DNA of 36,147 nt from Alphaproteobacteria bacterium (GTDB taxonomy: Bacteria > Pseudomonadota > Alphaproteobacteria > Rhodobacterales > Rhodobacteraceae): NCBI GenBank assembly GCA_030428915.1, contig JAUIDM010000006.1:1-36147 (forward strand). Reading direction: 5' to 3'. This document shows, one piece after another, positions 1 through 10,057 of this stretch (position 1 is the first letter of the stretch; each line of letters begins with the position of its first letter). The notes beneath the pieces are model-generated. The model worked only from the letters and a program-made list of their open reading frames with translations. It made no database searches and had not been told where the DNA came from. A program made the position numbers and the translations under genes.

Positions 1-152
1 GGAACGCGGTCGAACTTCACGAAATCCCAACCCGAGGCGGACAGCATCGTTGCCTCGCTGTCGAGCGAAGCGGCCATTGCCTTGCGGTCGTTTTTCAGCA
101 TTTCGCCATCGCAGATCTGGAGCGGTGTCGGAAAGAATTTGTACTCATACAT
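1..152 (-). CDS. DUF4177-like small protein, truncated at the left window edge
   Basis: Reverse strand reads MYEYKFFPTPLQICDGEMLKNDRKAMAASLDSEATMLSASGWDFVKFDRV..., open to the edge; resembles the DUF4177-like ORF at 425-811 (YEYK..P.P start, GW[DE] motif). Confidence 0.65.
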   Translation of the reverse strand, partial: MYEYKFFPTPLQICDGEMLKNDRKAMAASLDSEATMLSASGWDFVKFDRV

Positions 153-424
153 GTCAGGTCCCCACCTTCTTGTGCTTCCGAGCTTTTGCCAGGTGTGCTG
201 TCGGCTCAAGCGAAATGTGGCGGAAATGCGGCTTAAATGCGCCAAGATTAGGATGCTTGCACGTCCAATTTTAGACTTAAATATATGAAATTAATTGATT
301 TTTTAGGGTATTGATTATCGATCGGCGGTGGATTGCAAGGCTGTTTGAGCCGGGCAGACAAAGCTTTGTGCCGACCGGTATTGCCCACGGGATGGCGACG
401 CTGGCCGAAACCGCTGGCGAATCC

Positions 425-811
425 CTAACGCGAATTCTCGTCGGTCGAAGGGGCCGGGTCGGTGTCCGACGGGGCGGGGTTCGTCCCCCCCCGGGCAGGT
501 TCGACGGTCAGGGCCGGTGCTTTTCCTTCCGGGGCCGTGGCCATGAGCAGCTTGCGCGGGGCTTCGTCTTCCGGTCTGGACGCAGAGCGGCGGAACACAA
601 GAACCGAATGATAGACCGTGGTCCGCTTTGTGAAGCCCGAACGTTCTTCCGAGGGCAGAGTGTCGGCGCGAATGTATTCCCAGCCTTCGCGGGCCATCAC
701 GTTCATCAGGGATGTCAGTGCGTGGGCGAAGCGGTCGGGCGGCGTTTTCGCGCCGGGTGCCTTTTCGCCCCGGTTCGGGGCGGGCACGACCTTGTACTCG
801 TACTTCTGCAT
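425..811 (-). CDS. DUF4177 domain-containing protein
   Basis: MQKYEYKVVPAPNRG...LTSLMNVMAREGWEYIRADTLPSEER: typical DUF4177 pattern (YEYKVVP, L..REGWEYI). Confidence 0.75.
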   Translation of the reverse strand: MQKYEYKVVPAPNRGEKAPGAKTPPDRFAHALTSLMNVMAREGWEYIRADTLPSEERSGFTKRTTVYHSVLVFRRSASRPEDEAPRKLLMATAPEGKAPALTVEPARGGTNPAPSDTDPAPSTDENSR

Positions 812-939
812 CCTGGCCTCGTTTGCTTGATCCCGCCAACCCGCGCCCCATACCGAAAGCCGGGCTTTTCGGCAAGAGCTACGCCCCGTCCATGGCGGGG
901 GCCGTCGCCTTTTCCGGCGGGGTTGCCCGCAGAATGCCG

Positions 940-1872
940 TCAGGTCTCAGGCAGGTTGGTGCCGATCGCTCCTATGTCGAACGGGGTCGATTGGTAGATC
1001 TCGTTGATCCAATTGCCGTATAGAAGATGGGCATGGCTTCGCCAGCGATTGAGCGGCTGCTGGCGTGGGTCATCGTCAGGGTAATAGTTCATCGGTACAT
1101 TGATCGGTGTGCCGTTGGCGATGTCGCGGTCGTACTCTTCCTTCAGCGTGCCGCTGTCATATTCGAAATGATTGAAGATATAGAGCGCGCGGTGGCAGCG
1201 GTCCTCGATCAGACAGGGGCCGACCTCGTCCGAGCCGAGCAGCGTGCGCAGCCCTTCGGCGCCATCGACCTCCGCCTGCTTCATCTCGGTCCAGCGGCTG
1301 ACCGGAATGACGAAATCGTCTGAGAAGCCGCGCAGATAGGGCGAAGCCGGGGCGAGGTTCTGATGGCGAAAGCAACCGAAAGCCTTGGCGTCGAGAATGT
1401 GTTTCTTGAGCCCGTGGAAGTGGTACGCCATCGCCATTCCACCCCAGCAGACGCCGAAGGTGGAATGGACATTGGTCTGGGTCCAGTCCATGACCTCCAG
1501 CAGTTCGTCCCAATAGCTCACCTCCTCGAACGGCAGATGTTCGATCGGGGCGCCGGTGATGATCAGCCCGTCGAACTTCTCCGCCTTCACCTCCTGAAAC
1601 GGGCGGTAGAAGGCCTCCATATGCTCAGCAGCGGTGTTCCTGGTCTGGTGCTCGCTCATGCGGATCAGTTGGAAGTCGATCTGCAGGGGTGTCGCGCCGA
1701 TCAGGCGGGCGAACTGGTTTTCGGTCTGGATCTTCTTCGGCATCAGATTGAGAAGGCCGATGCGCAGGGGCCGGATGTCCTGATGCGCGGCCCGGTCGGG
1801 CGACATCACCATGACGCCTTCCTGCGACAGAACGTCGAAGGCTGGCAGCGTCTCGGGCAGGGTGATGGGCAT
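940..1872 (-). CDS. metA: Homoserine O-acyltransferase (MetA family), predicted acetyltransferase
   Basis: [20 protein letters not shown]...[20 protein letters not shown]...[15 protein letters not shown]; start set at MPITL (1872), not the upstream ORF start. Confidence 0.93.
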   Translation of the reverse strand: MPITLPETLPAFDVLSQEGVMVMSPDRAAHQDIRPLRIGLLNLMPKKIQTENQFARLIGATPLQIDFQLIRMSEHQTRNTAAEHMEAFYRPFQEVKAEKFDGLIITGAPIEHLPFEEVSYWDELLEVMDWTQTNVHSTFGVCWGGMAMAYHFHGLKKHILDAKAFGCFRHQNLAPASPYLRGFSDDFVIPVSRWTEMKQAEVDGAEGLRTLLGSDEVGPCLIEDRCHRALYIFNHFEYDSGTLKEEYDRDIANGTPINVPMNYYPDDDPRQQPLNRWRSHAHLLYGNWINEIYQSTPFDIGAIGTNLPET

Positions 1873-1909
1873 CGGGGTTCTCCTGATCGGAAGGGCAGAG
1901 ATAGTCCGG

Positions 1910-2773
1910 TCAGCCGCGCGCCTCAAGGGCCCCGGCGATCAGGTTATCAAAATCGCCCTTGCTGCGGACCCGCGCGACCTCTTCGGCGGTCACGGTGACG
2001 CCCCAGTTTTCCGCCATCGTCTCGTAGAGCGGCTGCCGGTGGGCCAGCGCGCGCGAATACGTCCAGCGCACGAAGGCGTCGGGGTCCACCCGGTTTTCGG
2101 TCAGGTCTTTGGCCTTCAGATACTCAACCCAGGCGGAATTCAGGAAGTCGGGCTGGTAGTACATCGGCTTCGGCGCCCGGTCGAAACGGCGGATCAATTC
2201 GTCGGTATGGGCCTCGGACCCCTTGATCCAGACCATGAGCGCGGCATCCGACAGCGAGGTCAGGACCGGGTCGGCCCTGTCCCCGGGATCGACGACTTCG
2301 CAGATAGAGCCGCCGCTGTCGCAGATGAAATGATCGTAGCCGTAGAGCGTGTGGGCCCGGTCGATGAAATGCGCGGTGTCCAGAAGCGCCGCGATCTCGG
2401 CCGTGCGGTGCTGATCCTGACGCTTCATGTATTCTGCGAAGGGCAGCCCCCCCTTGGCCGGGTCGCCGGGCTTGCCGAGATAGGTCGAGAGCGGCGCGAG
2501 ATTGTTGAAGGTGATGTTAGAGGTGATGTGGACGGAATCCGACATCAGGAGTTCGCGCAGAAGCGGTACCTTCATTGCCTCGCGCTTGAAGTTGTCGGCG
2601 ATGTGTTCGCCCATGTAGCGCGTGCCGATGCGGTAATCGATCGAATAGTGGAACCAGTTGCCGCCCGCGCGCAGAAGATTGGCGATATGGGTCTTGCCAA
2701 GACCGGACATGCCAAAGACCAGCACCCGCTTGTGCGCCGCCGCCCGCCACTCATCCGCCGTCCTGTAGATCAT
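1910..2773 (-). CDS. P-loop ATPase-like protein, function unknown
   Basis: [35 protein letters not shown]: Walker A GMSGLGKT; long ORF with good coding character. Confidence 0.75.
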   Translation of the reverse strand: MIYRTADEWRAAAHKRVLVFGMSGLGKTHIANLLRAGGNWFHYSIDYRIGTRYMGEHIADNFKREAMKVPLLRELLMSDSVHITSNITFNNLAPLSTYLGKPGDPAKGGLPFAEYMKRQDQHRTAEIAALLDTAHFIDRAHTLYGYDHFICDSGGSICEVVDPGDRADPVLTSLSDAALMVWIKGSEAHTDELIRRFDRAPKPMYYQPDFLNSAWVEYLKAKDLTENRVDPDAFVRWTYSRALAHRQPLYETMAENWGVTVTAEEVARVRSKGDFDNLIAGALEARG

Positions 2774-2858
2774 CGCAAGCGTCCCGCTGAAGCCGTTTGC
2801 GGCCTGCCTAGCGCCAAGCGGCATCGAGATCACGTGGTTTTTGCGGCCAGAAAACGAA

Positions 2859-2890
2859 AAAGGCCCCGCTGTTGCGGGGCCTTTGAGTGA
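2859..2890 (-). terminator. Rho-independent terminator of the fadL-like gene
   Basis: AAAGGCCCCGC-TGTT-GCGGGGCCTTT perfect 11-bp stem; on the minus strand followed by a T-rich TTTCGTTTTC. Confidence 0.85.
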
Positions 2891-2900
2891 TCTCGTCGGA

Positions 2901-3995
2901 TCAGAAGCTGTAGCCGACCCGGAGGCCTACGCCGATACCGTCGTTGTCGGCGAAGTCCGATCCGATGGTCGTAGTGGCGTCGCCAATGTCGACGTAGCGG
3001 ATACCACCGGTGATCTTGACGTTGTCCTGAGTGTAGGTCGCGGCCAGGCCGATGCTCTTGAAGCCGTCAGTCGGACCAAGGTTTCCGGTCGGCGTGCCAA
3101 TGTTCTTCTCGTAGCCGACCGACACAGCCCCGGACCAGTTTTCATTGAACCTGCGACCGACGCCGAGGTTGTAGGTGATGATGTCGTCGGAATAGGACAC
3201 AACCGGCACGCCCAGGAACGGCGGCGTAATATTCGTCTTCGACCATTCCACCCAACGGATTGAGCCGAACAGCAGCGTGTCGGGGGCGACCCCGGTCTGG
3301 AATTCGAGATTCACCGATTGTGGGATTTCGACTTCCATCGTGTTGGCCGCAAGCGGAATGGGTGCGAGGCCGTTTTCGACCGTATCGAACGTGTGCGTGA
3401 TCTTCGAGTTGTAGGTCAGCGCGACGCGCGCCGCGATATCGGGCCGTTCCCAGGCAACACCGGCAACGTAGCCGACCTGGTAGTCGCGGTTGGACGACAG
3501 GCTGTAGTTCGTGAACGCCGGGCTGATCAAAGGCGCGACAATGGTCAGATCGCCCTTGACGCTTTGCAAGCGCAGACCGCCATAGACCGAGAAGTTGGAG
3601 GGCAGCTTGTAGCGCAGAAGCCCTGTCACGGCGGTGGACCGGACCTTTGCCGACGAACCGGCAAACGGATAGGGCGCAGCGCTGACGGGATAGCTGACAT
3701 CGGCTCCAATCGGCTGATCCACTATCAGAGCGAGGTCGAGATCATCGCTGAGCGCCCGCTTGTAACCGAGCGAATAGGTGACGTAGGAACCTGCCATGTC
3801 GCCGCTGGCCAATCCGGTAAAGAATCCGGTGCCGACGCCGCTGACGCCCGGATTGAACGAACCGAGCGAGAACTCGGCGTAATTTCCCGTTTCAAAGAGA
3901 ATGGCAACGGATTGGGCGGACCGCTCCATCCCGCCCGCATAGGCGGTGGTTGCACTCAATGCGATGCCCGCGGCGACGCTACATACTTTCTTCAT
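2901..3995 (-). CDS. OmpP1/FadL-family outer membrane transporter
   Basis: MKKVCSVAAGIALSATTAYAGGMERSAQSVAILFETGNYAEFS... signal peptide, beta-rich repeats, C-terminal ...GVGLRVGYSF. Confidence 0.88.
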   Translation of the reverse strand: MKKVCSVAAGIALSATTAYAGGMERSAQSVAILFETGNYAEFSLGSFNPGVSGVGTGFFTGLASGDMAGSYVTYSLGYKRALSDDLDLALIVDQPIGADVSYPVSAAPYPFAGSSAKVRSTAVTGLLRYKLPSNFSVYGGLRLQSVKGDLTIVAPLISPAFTNYSLSSNRDYQVGYVAGVAWERPDIAARVALTYNSKITHTFDTVENGLAPIPLAANTMEVEIPQSVNLEFQTGVAPDTLLFGSIRWVEWSKTNITPPFLGVPVVSYSDDIITYNLGVGRRFNENWSGAVSVGYEKNIGTPTGNLGPTDGFKSIGLAATYTQDNVKITGGIRYVDIGDATTTIGSDFADNDGIGVGLRVGYSF

Positions 3996-4056
3996 TTTTC
4001 CTCATCCCAGACGCGATCGTGGTTGCTTGTTTTTTTGGCGAACCCTAGTCAGGCCT

Positions 4057-4083
4057 TGACGCGCGCGTCAATTAATGACGTCA
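4057..4083. promoter_or_regulatory. Two adjacent palindromes in the fadL-like promoter region
   Basis: TGACGCGCGCGTCA (4057-4070) and TGACGTCA (4076-4083), both perfect; a minus-strand TTGACG -35-like element overlaps the first. Confidence 0.5.
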
Positions 4084-4101
4084 CGTCTCAGTCTATCGCG
4101 T

Positions 4102-5007
4102 TCAGGTTGTTACGCTACGGAAACCTCTTCCGGCGGACACATTAATCCAGTTTGCGGCAAGGATCACACAGCCGCCGGCCAGGACCCAGAAATCCATGGG
4201 TTCCGCATAAAAAGCCGTTCCGATGAGGGCAATGACCGGGAGCCGCAGGAAATCCACAGGCGTCACGATCGACGCCGGCGCAAGCGAGAGCGCCTTGGTC
4301 AGGCTGAAATGCGCGACAAGCCCGGCAAGCCCCATGACGATGACCCAGGGAAGCACTTGCATCTCCGGCCAGGCAATATCGCCGTCGAACCCGGCGCACA
4401 CCAGGCCGAGAATGCTTTGCATGACCGCCAGCCAGAACAGGATACCGATTACCGATGTCACGCGGGTCAGGCGTTTGGTCGCAATGGCTGTGCCCGCGAA
4501 CGCGAACGCGCAGAGAAGCGCGGCGATCAGGCCGATGGACAGACCACCGGTGCCAAAGGGCCGCGCGACGATCAGGATGCCGCAAAAGCCCAGCAGGACC
4601 GCGATCAGCTTGATGCGTGTCATGCGCTCGGACAGCAAGAAAGGTGCCGTCAGTGCGACGATGAGGGGACTTGAAAACTCCAAGGCGAAAAGCTGCGCCA
4701 GCGGGATGAGCGCAAGCGCGTAGAGCCAGAGGTTCTGACCGACGAAATGGATGACGTTGCGCAAGGCATGCTGGCCCAGATGGCGGGGCTCGATCTCGGC
4801 CAGCCGTCCGGTCGCTGCGGCAATGGCGACGACGACGGCGACTCCGATAAGCGAGCGGTAGAGCATCATCTCGAACGTATCGAGCGTCGCGCCGATCTCG
4901 CGCCCCGAGATGGCGAGGGCGGTGAAGCCGATGATGGAGCCAATCATCCACAGTGCCGCGGCCACCGGACGATGAACGACGACCCGCGAAGCATCGACCG
5001 GCGTCAT
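4102..5007 (-). CDS. DMT-superfamily (EamA) transporter
   Basis: Ten hydrophobic segments; FxxxLY(R)SLIG..., EFSSPLIVALTAPFLLSERMTRIKLIAVLLGFCGILIVARP typical of EamA; overlaps speB stop by ATGA. Confidence 0.88.
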   Translation of the reverse strand: MTPVDASRVVVHRPVAAALWMIGSIIGFTALAISGREIGATLDTFEMMLYRSLIGVAVVVAIAAATGRLAEIEPRHLGQHALRNVIHFVGQNLWLYALALIPLAQLFALEFSSPLIVALTAPFLLSERMTRIKLIAVLLGFCGILIVARPFGTGGLSIGLIAALLCAFAFAGTAIATKRLTRVTSVIGILFWLAVMQSILGLVCAGFDGDIAWPEMQVLPWVIVMGLAGLVAHFSLTKALSLAPASIVTPVDFLRLPVIALIGTAFYAEPMDFWVLAGGCVILAANWINVSAGRGFRSVTT

Positions 5008-5978
5008 GCGGATGCACCGCTGGCGGCGCCGCGTGCGTGAAAGATGAAGCCGAGGAAATTCAGCAATATCTGCGCGGCGAGGATCGCCGTCGATCCGGTC
5101 GGATCGTAGTCGGGCGCGACCTCGACCAGGTCGATGCCGACGATGTCGTGCGCATTCGCCACACCCTGAAGGATCTCCAGCACCTCGTAATAGAGGAAAC
5201 CGCCATGGCTCGGCGTGCCGGTCCCCGGCGCGATGGAGGGACAGAAGCCGTCGATGTCGATCGTGACGTAAAGCCGCGCGTCCTTGGGAATGCGCGCCAG
5301 TACGCCCTCGGGCCCCAGCGCCCGCACCTGACGGACCGAGAGGATATCCGCCCCCATCTTGCGGGCGGCGTCATAGCCTTCCTTAGCGGTGGACGACACG
5401 TTGCGAATCCCAAGCTGGGTCAGGCCCGTGACATAGTCCTTCTCTGCCGCGCGCCGCATCGGATTGCCGTGGCCGTGGCGTACTCCGTGGCGTTCGTCGA
5501 CGAAGTCGAGATGGGCGTCGATCTGCAGGATATGGATCGGCCCCTGACCGTCGAAGGCACGAATGCAGGGGATATTGACCGAATGATCGCCGCCGATCAC
5601 CACGGGCAAGGCGCCCGCGTTCACGATCGCACGAACGCCCGCCTCGATGTTGGCGTGGCTTTTCTCGGTATCGGTATGGACGATATCGGCATCGCCGAGA
5701 TCGACGATGCGCACATCGGGGCCAAGATAGGTCGCATCGTCCTCGTGGTCATAGGCCCCTGCATGGCCGAAGGAAAAGAGCGTCGAGGCCTCGCGCACCG
5801 CGCGGGGGCCGAAGCGCGCGCCGGGACGGAACTGGGTGCCAAAGTCGAAGGGCGCGCCGAGGATCGCGACATCCGCCTCGATCCGGGTCCAGTCCTCGAG
5901 ATAAGGCCGCTTGCCAAAGGTCGAAATGCCGACGAAGGGCAGGTTCAGCCGTCCGCCTTCATATCCGTGTCCGCCCAT
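5004..5978 (-). CDS. speB: Agmatinase / ureohydrolase family protein
   Basis: GPRAVREAS, VVIGGDHSVN, QIDAHLDFVDE, TIDIDGFCPSIAPGTGTPSHGG: metal-binding motifs of arginase/agmatinase; exact substrate not determinable. Confidence 0.88.
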   Translation of the reverse strand: MGGHGYEGGRLNLPFVGISTFGKRPYLEDWTRIEADVAILGAPFDFGTQFRPGARFGPRAVREASTLFSFGHAGAYDHEDDATYLGPDVRIVDLGDADIVHTDTEKSHANIEAGVRAIVNAGALPVVIGGDHSVNIPCIRAFDGQGPIHILQIDAHLDFVDERHGVRHGHGNPMRRAAEKDYVTGLTQLGIRNVSSTAKEGYDAARKMGADILSVRQVRALGPEGVLARIPKDARLYVTIDIDGFCPSIAPGTGTPSHGGFLYYEVLEILQGVANAHDIVGIDLVEVAPDYDPTGSTAILAAQILLNFLGFIFHARGAASGASA

Positions 5979-6064
5979 CTGAAATACCCCTGTTTCGTCA
6001 TCCGGTAAGTCTTGGCATGTTTCCGGCGGGAAGTAAGCCCCGCTGCATCAGGCGCGACCGAAAT

Positions 6065-6090
6065 GCCGCAACCCAACGGAAAGTTGCGGC
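6065..6090. promoter_or_regulatory. Inverted repeat in divergent speB/tehA-like intergenic region
   Basis: GCCGCAAC-ccaacggaaa-GTTGCGGC, perfect 8-bp arms. Confidence 0.45.
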
Positions 6091-6156
6091 GATGCCGTTC
6101 GGCCACTCGCAAGCCCCGGTCGTCTTCGCCATCTTGTCGGCACCTTACAGGCAGGG

Positions 6157-7131
6157 ATGATGGTGATGGCATTCAAACCTCCGGCACCGACGAAACCGGG
6201 GCTGTGGCGCCGGACCCCTCCGGCGCTCTTTCCGCCGGTGATGGGTCTGTTCGGTCTTGGTCTGGCATGGCGACGTGCCGTCGAGGCCGCGGGCGTGCCG
6301 GCGGGTATCGGCGAGGCCATTCTGGGCGCTGTGACGCTGCTCTATCTTTTTGCGCTTGCGGCTTATGCTGGCAAGCTCATGCGCCGTCCCGCCGTGATCG
6401 TCGAGGATTTGCGCATCCTGCCCGGGCGCGCCGGAATCGGAACGATGGTGCTTTGCCTCTATCTGCTGTCCCTGACCATCTATCCCTATGCGCCTGACGC
6501 CGCGCTGGGCCTGCTCTATGCCGCCTTCGCGGTCCATTCGGCTTTCGTCCTTCTGCTGATCTACGTCTTTGCGACAGGGCCGGCCGAACAGCGCCGTGTG
6601 ACGCCGGTCTGGCATCTCAATTTCGTGGGCTTCATCATCGGCGGGCTTGCGGCAGTCGCGACCGGCCTGATCGGTACGGCCCTTGCGGTGCTTGGCATCA
6701 CGGCGCTCATCGCGGTGGCGATCTGGGCGGTCAGCCTTGATCAGATCGTCAAGGAAACGGTGCCAGCCCCACTTCGCCCGTTGCTGGCGATCCATCTCGC
6801 CCCGGCGGCCCTTCTGGGGCTTGTCGCCAACGGGCTGGAGTTTGAGGCTGTTTCGCAGCTCTTCGCAGTGCTTGCCGCCTTGCTTGTGGCCGCGCTGGCG
6901 CTGCGCGGCTTCTGGCTGACCGCGGCGGGCTTTTCGCCGCTCTGGGGGGCCTTTACCTTTCCGGCCGCGGCCACCGCATCCCTGTGGCTGGTGCTGGGCG
7001 GGGTCTGGTACTGGCCGGGCGTTGGTCTCCTTGTGCTTGCGACGTTTGCCATTCCGGTCATCGCGTTCCGCATCCTGCGGCTTTGGGCGGGTGGGCAGCT
7101 TGCGGTCAAGACCAACGCCGCGACGGCCTAA
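6157..7131 (+). CDS. TehA/SLAC1 (TDT)-family transporter
   Basis: FPPVMGLFGLGLAWRRA... LYLLSLTIYPYAPDAALGL... about 10 TM segments ending GAFTFPAAATASLWL. Confidence 0.8.
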   Translation: MMVMAFKPPAPTKPGLWRRTPPALFPPVMGLFGLGLAWRRAVEAAGVPAGIGEAILGAVTLLYLFALAAYAGKLMRRPAVIVEDLRILPGRAGIGTMVLCLYLLSLTIYPYAPDAALGLLYAAFAVHSAFVLLLIYVFATGPAEQRRVTPVWHLNFVGFIIGGLAAVATGLIGTALAVLGITALIAVAIWAVSLDQIVKETVPAPLRPLLAIHLAPAALLGLVANGLEFEAVSQLFAVLAALLVAALALRGFWLTAAGFSPLWGAFTFPAAATASLWLVLGGVWYWPGVGLLVLATFAIPVIAFRILRLWAGGQLAVKTNAATA

Positions 7132-7153
7132 CGGCACGCCCCGGATTCACCTT

Positions 7154-7186
7154 TGAGTGTCGGCGGCAACTTGAACACTCAGTTGC
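7154..7186. promoter_or_regulatory. Overlapping inverted repeats upstream of guaB, around a putative -35
   Basis: TGAGTGT(7154-7160)/ACACTCA(7175-7181) and GCAACT(7166-7171)/AGTTGC(7181-7186); TTGAAC-N17-AATGAT possible promoter (7171-7199). Confidence 0.4.
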
Positions 7187-7198
7187 GTTCTCAAATGA

Positions 7199-8740
<1,542 letters not shown>

Positions 8741-8795
8741 AAACCTGATCGCCTTGCCTTGCAGGGTGATCCTGATGTGATCGGAAGGCTGGATC

Positions 8796-9980
8796 ATGAC
8801 CCCGGCGGCACGGATCGGCGCAGCCATCGAGATACTGGATCAGGTGATTGCGGGCGCCGCCGCCGAGCAGGTCCTGACCTCGTGGGGCCGATCGCACCGC
8901 TTCGCCGGGTCGGGCGACCGGGCGGCAATCCGCGATCATGTCTTCGACGCGTTGCGGTGCAAGCGGTCCTTCACGGCCCTGTCTGGGGCAGAGGTGCCTT
9001 CCGGGCGTGCCCTGATGATCGGAGCCTTGCGGGCGTCGGGCGACGATCTGGCGGCGGTGTTCAGCGGGGAGGGGCACGCACCCGCGTCCCTCAACGAAGC
9101 GGAGCGGCAATGGCTGGCGACAGCACCGACGCCCGAGGATCTGTCGGAGGCGGTGGCGATTGATTGCCCCGACTGGCTGGTGCCCGCCCTACGCCACGCG
9201 CTTGGGGAAGATTTCGCCCCGATCATGAAGGCAATGCGGGACCGCGCACCAGTTTTCCTGCGTGTCAATGCGGCCCGAACCACGCGGGACGAGGCGCAAG
9301 GAGTGCTGGCGCGCGAAGGCATCCAGACCCGGCCGCATCCTCTCGCGGAATACGCACTGGAAGTCACCGGCAACGCCCGCAAGCTGCGCAATGCGGCGGC
9401 CTATCGCGACGGTCTGGTCGAACTTCAGGACGCCAGCCCGCAAGCGGCGGTGGAGGCGCTACCGCTGCGTCCGGGGATGCGGGTTCTTGATTATTGCGCT
9501 GGCGGTGGCGGCAAGGTGCTGGCCATGGCTGCGCGGATGCCAGGGCACTACGTTGCGCATGACGCCTCGGTGCAGCGGATGCGAGATCTGCCCGAACGCG
9601 CGCGGCGCGCGGGTTCGAAGATCGAGATCAGGGACCGGGGTGGCCTGAGCCGGCAGGACTTCGATCTGGTCCTGCTCGACGTCCCTTGTTCGGGCAGCGG
9701 CACCTGGCGACGCCAGCCGGATACGAAATGGACCCTTACCCCCGAACGGCTGGAAGAACTTGTCCGGCTTCAGGCCGCGATTCTCGATCAGGCACCGGCC
9801 TACACAGCGCCAGGCGGTGTCATTGCCTACATGACCTGCTCTCTGCTGGACGCTGAGAACCGAAGCCAGATCCACGACTTTCTCAGCCGTAACGTCGGCT
9901 GGCAGTTGTCGAAGGAACGGCTCTTCACCCCGATTGAAGGCGGCGACGGGTTTTACAGCGCTCTCTTGACGCGGGCGTAG
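8796..9980 (+). CDS. RsmB/NOP-family RNA (16S) cytosine-C5 methyltransferase
   Basis: NusB-like N-terminus; RVLDYCAGGGGKVLAMAARM, DVPCSGSGTWRRQPDTKW, YMTCSLLDAEN motifs. Confidence 0.9.
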   Translation: MTPAARIGAAIEILDQVIAGAAAEQVLTSWGRSHRFAGSGDRAAIRDHVFDALRCKRSFTALSGAEVPSGRALMIGALRASGDDLAAVFSGEGHAPASLNEAERQWLATAPTPEDLSEAVAIDCPDWLVPALRHALGEDFAPIMKAMRDRAPVFLRVNAARTTRDEAQGVLAREGIQTRPHPLAEYALEVTGNARKLRNAAAYRDGLVELQDASPQAAVEALPLRPGMRVLDYCAGGGGKVLAMAARMPGHYVAHDASVQRMRDLPERARRAGSKIEIRDRGGLSRQDFDLVLLDVPCSGSGTWRRQPDTKWTLTPERLEELVRLQAAILDQAPAYTAPGGVIAYMTCSLLDAENRSQIHDFLSRNVGWQLSKERLFTPIEGGDGFYSALLTRA

Positions 9981-9990
9981 CGCGAGCCGT

Positions 9991-10015
9991 ACACAATTCA
10001 GGATTGTGTTTTATT
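9991..10015 (+). terminator. Possible weak terminator after rsmB-like gene
   Basis: ACACAAT-tcagg-ATTGTGT followed by TTTATT. Confidence 0.45.
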
Positions 10016-10020
10016 GTCGG

Positions 10021-10035
10021 TTAATCGCTGCTTAA
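10021..10035. promoter_or_regulatory. CtrA-type box upstream of cckA
   Basis: TTAA-TCGCTGC-TTAA, exact TTAA-N7-TTAA, about 22 nt before the predicted cckA start. Confidence 0.6.
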
Positions 10036-10057
10036 GCATTTACCGTCCGAATGCGAT

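Noticed and set aside
880-930. CCCCGTCCATGGCGGGG hairpin between DUF4177 and metA
   Set aside because: Short stem without a T-tract in the needed orientation; not strong enough to call a terminator.
1773-1909. Possible SAM-II riboswitch before metA
   Set aside because: Only 37 bp separate metA from the upstream gene and no SAM-II-like pseudoknot core was visible.
1811-2890. 359-aa plus-strand ORF across the P-loop gene
   Set aside because: The opposite strand has a Walker A motif, natural start and sensible spacing to metA; this translation looks like antisense composition.
6060-6095. Guanidine riboswitch for the agmatinase-like/TehA-like genes
   Set aside because: Single 8-bp hairpin with a 10-nt loop; lacks the paired ACGR-capped hairpins of guanidine-II and no guanidine-I/III features seen.
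6145-7137. 330-aa minus-strand ORF opposite the TehA-like gene
   Set aside because: Extremely charged, low-complexity translation; opposite strand encodes a clear multi-TM protein.
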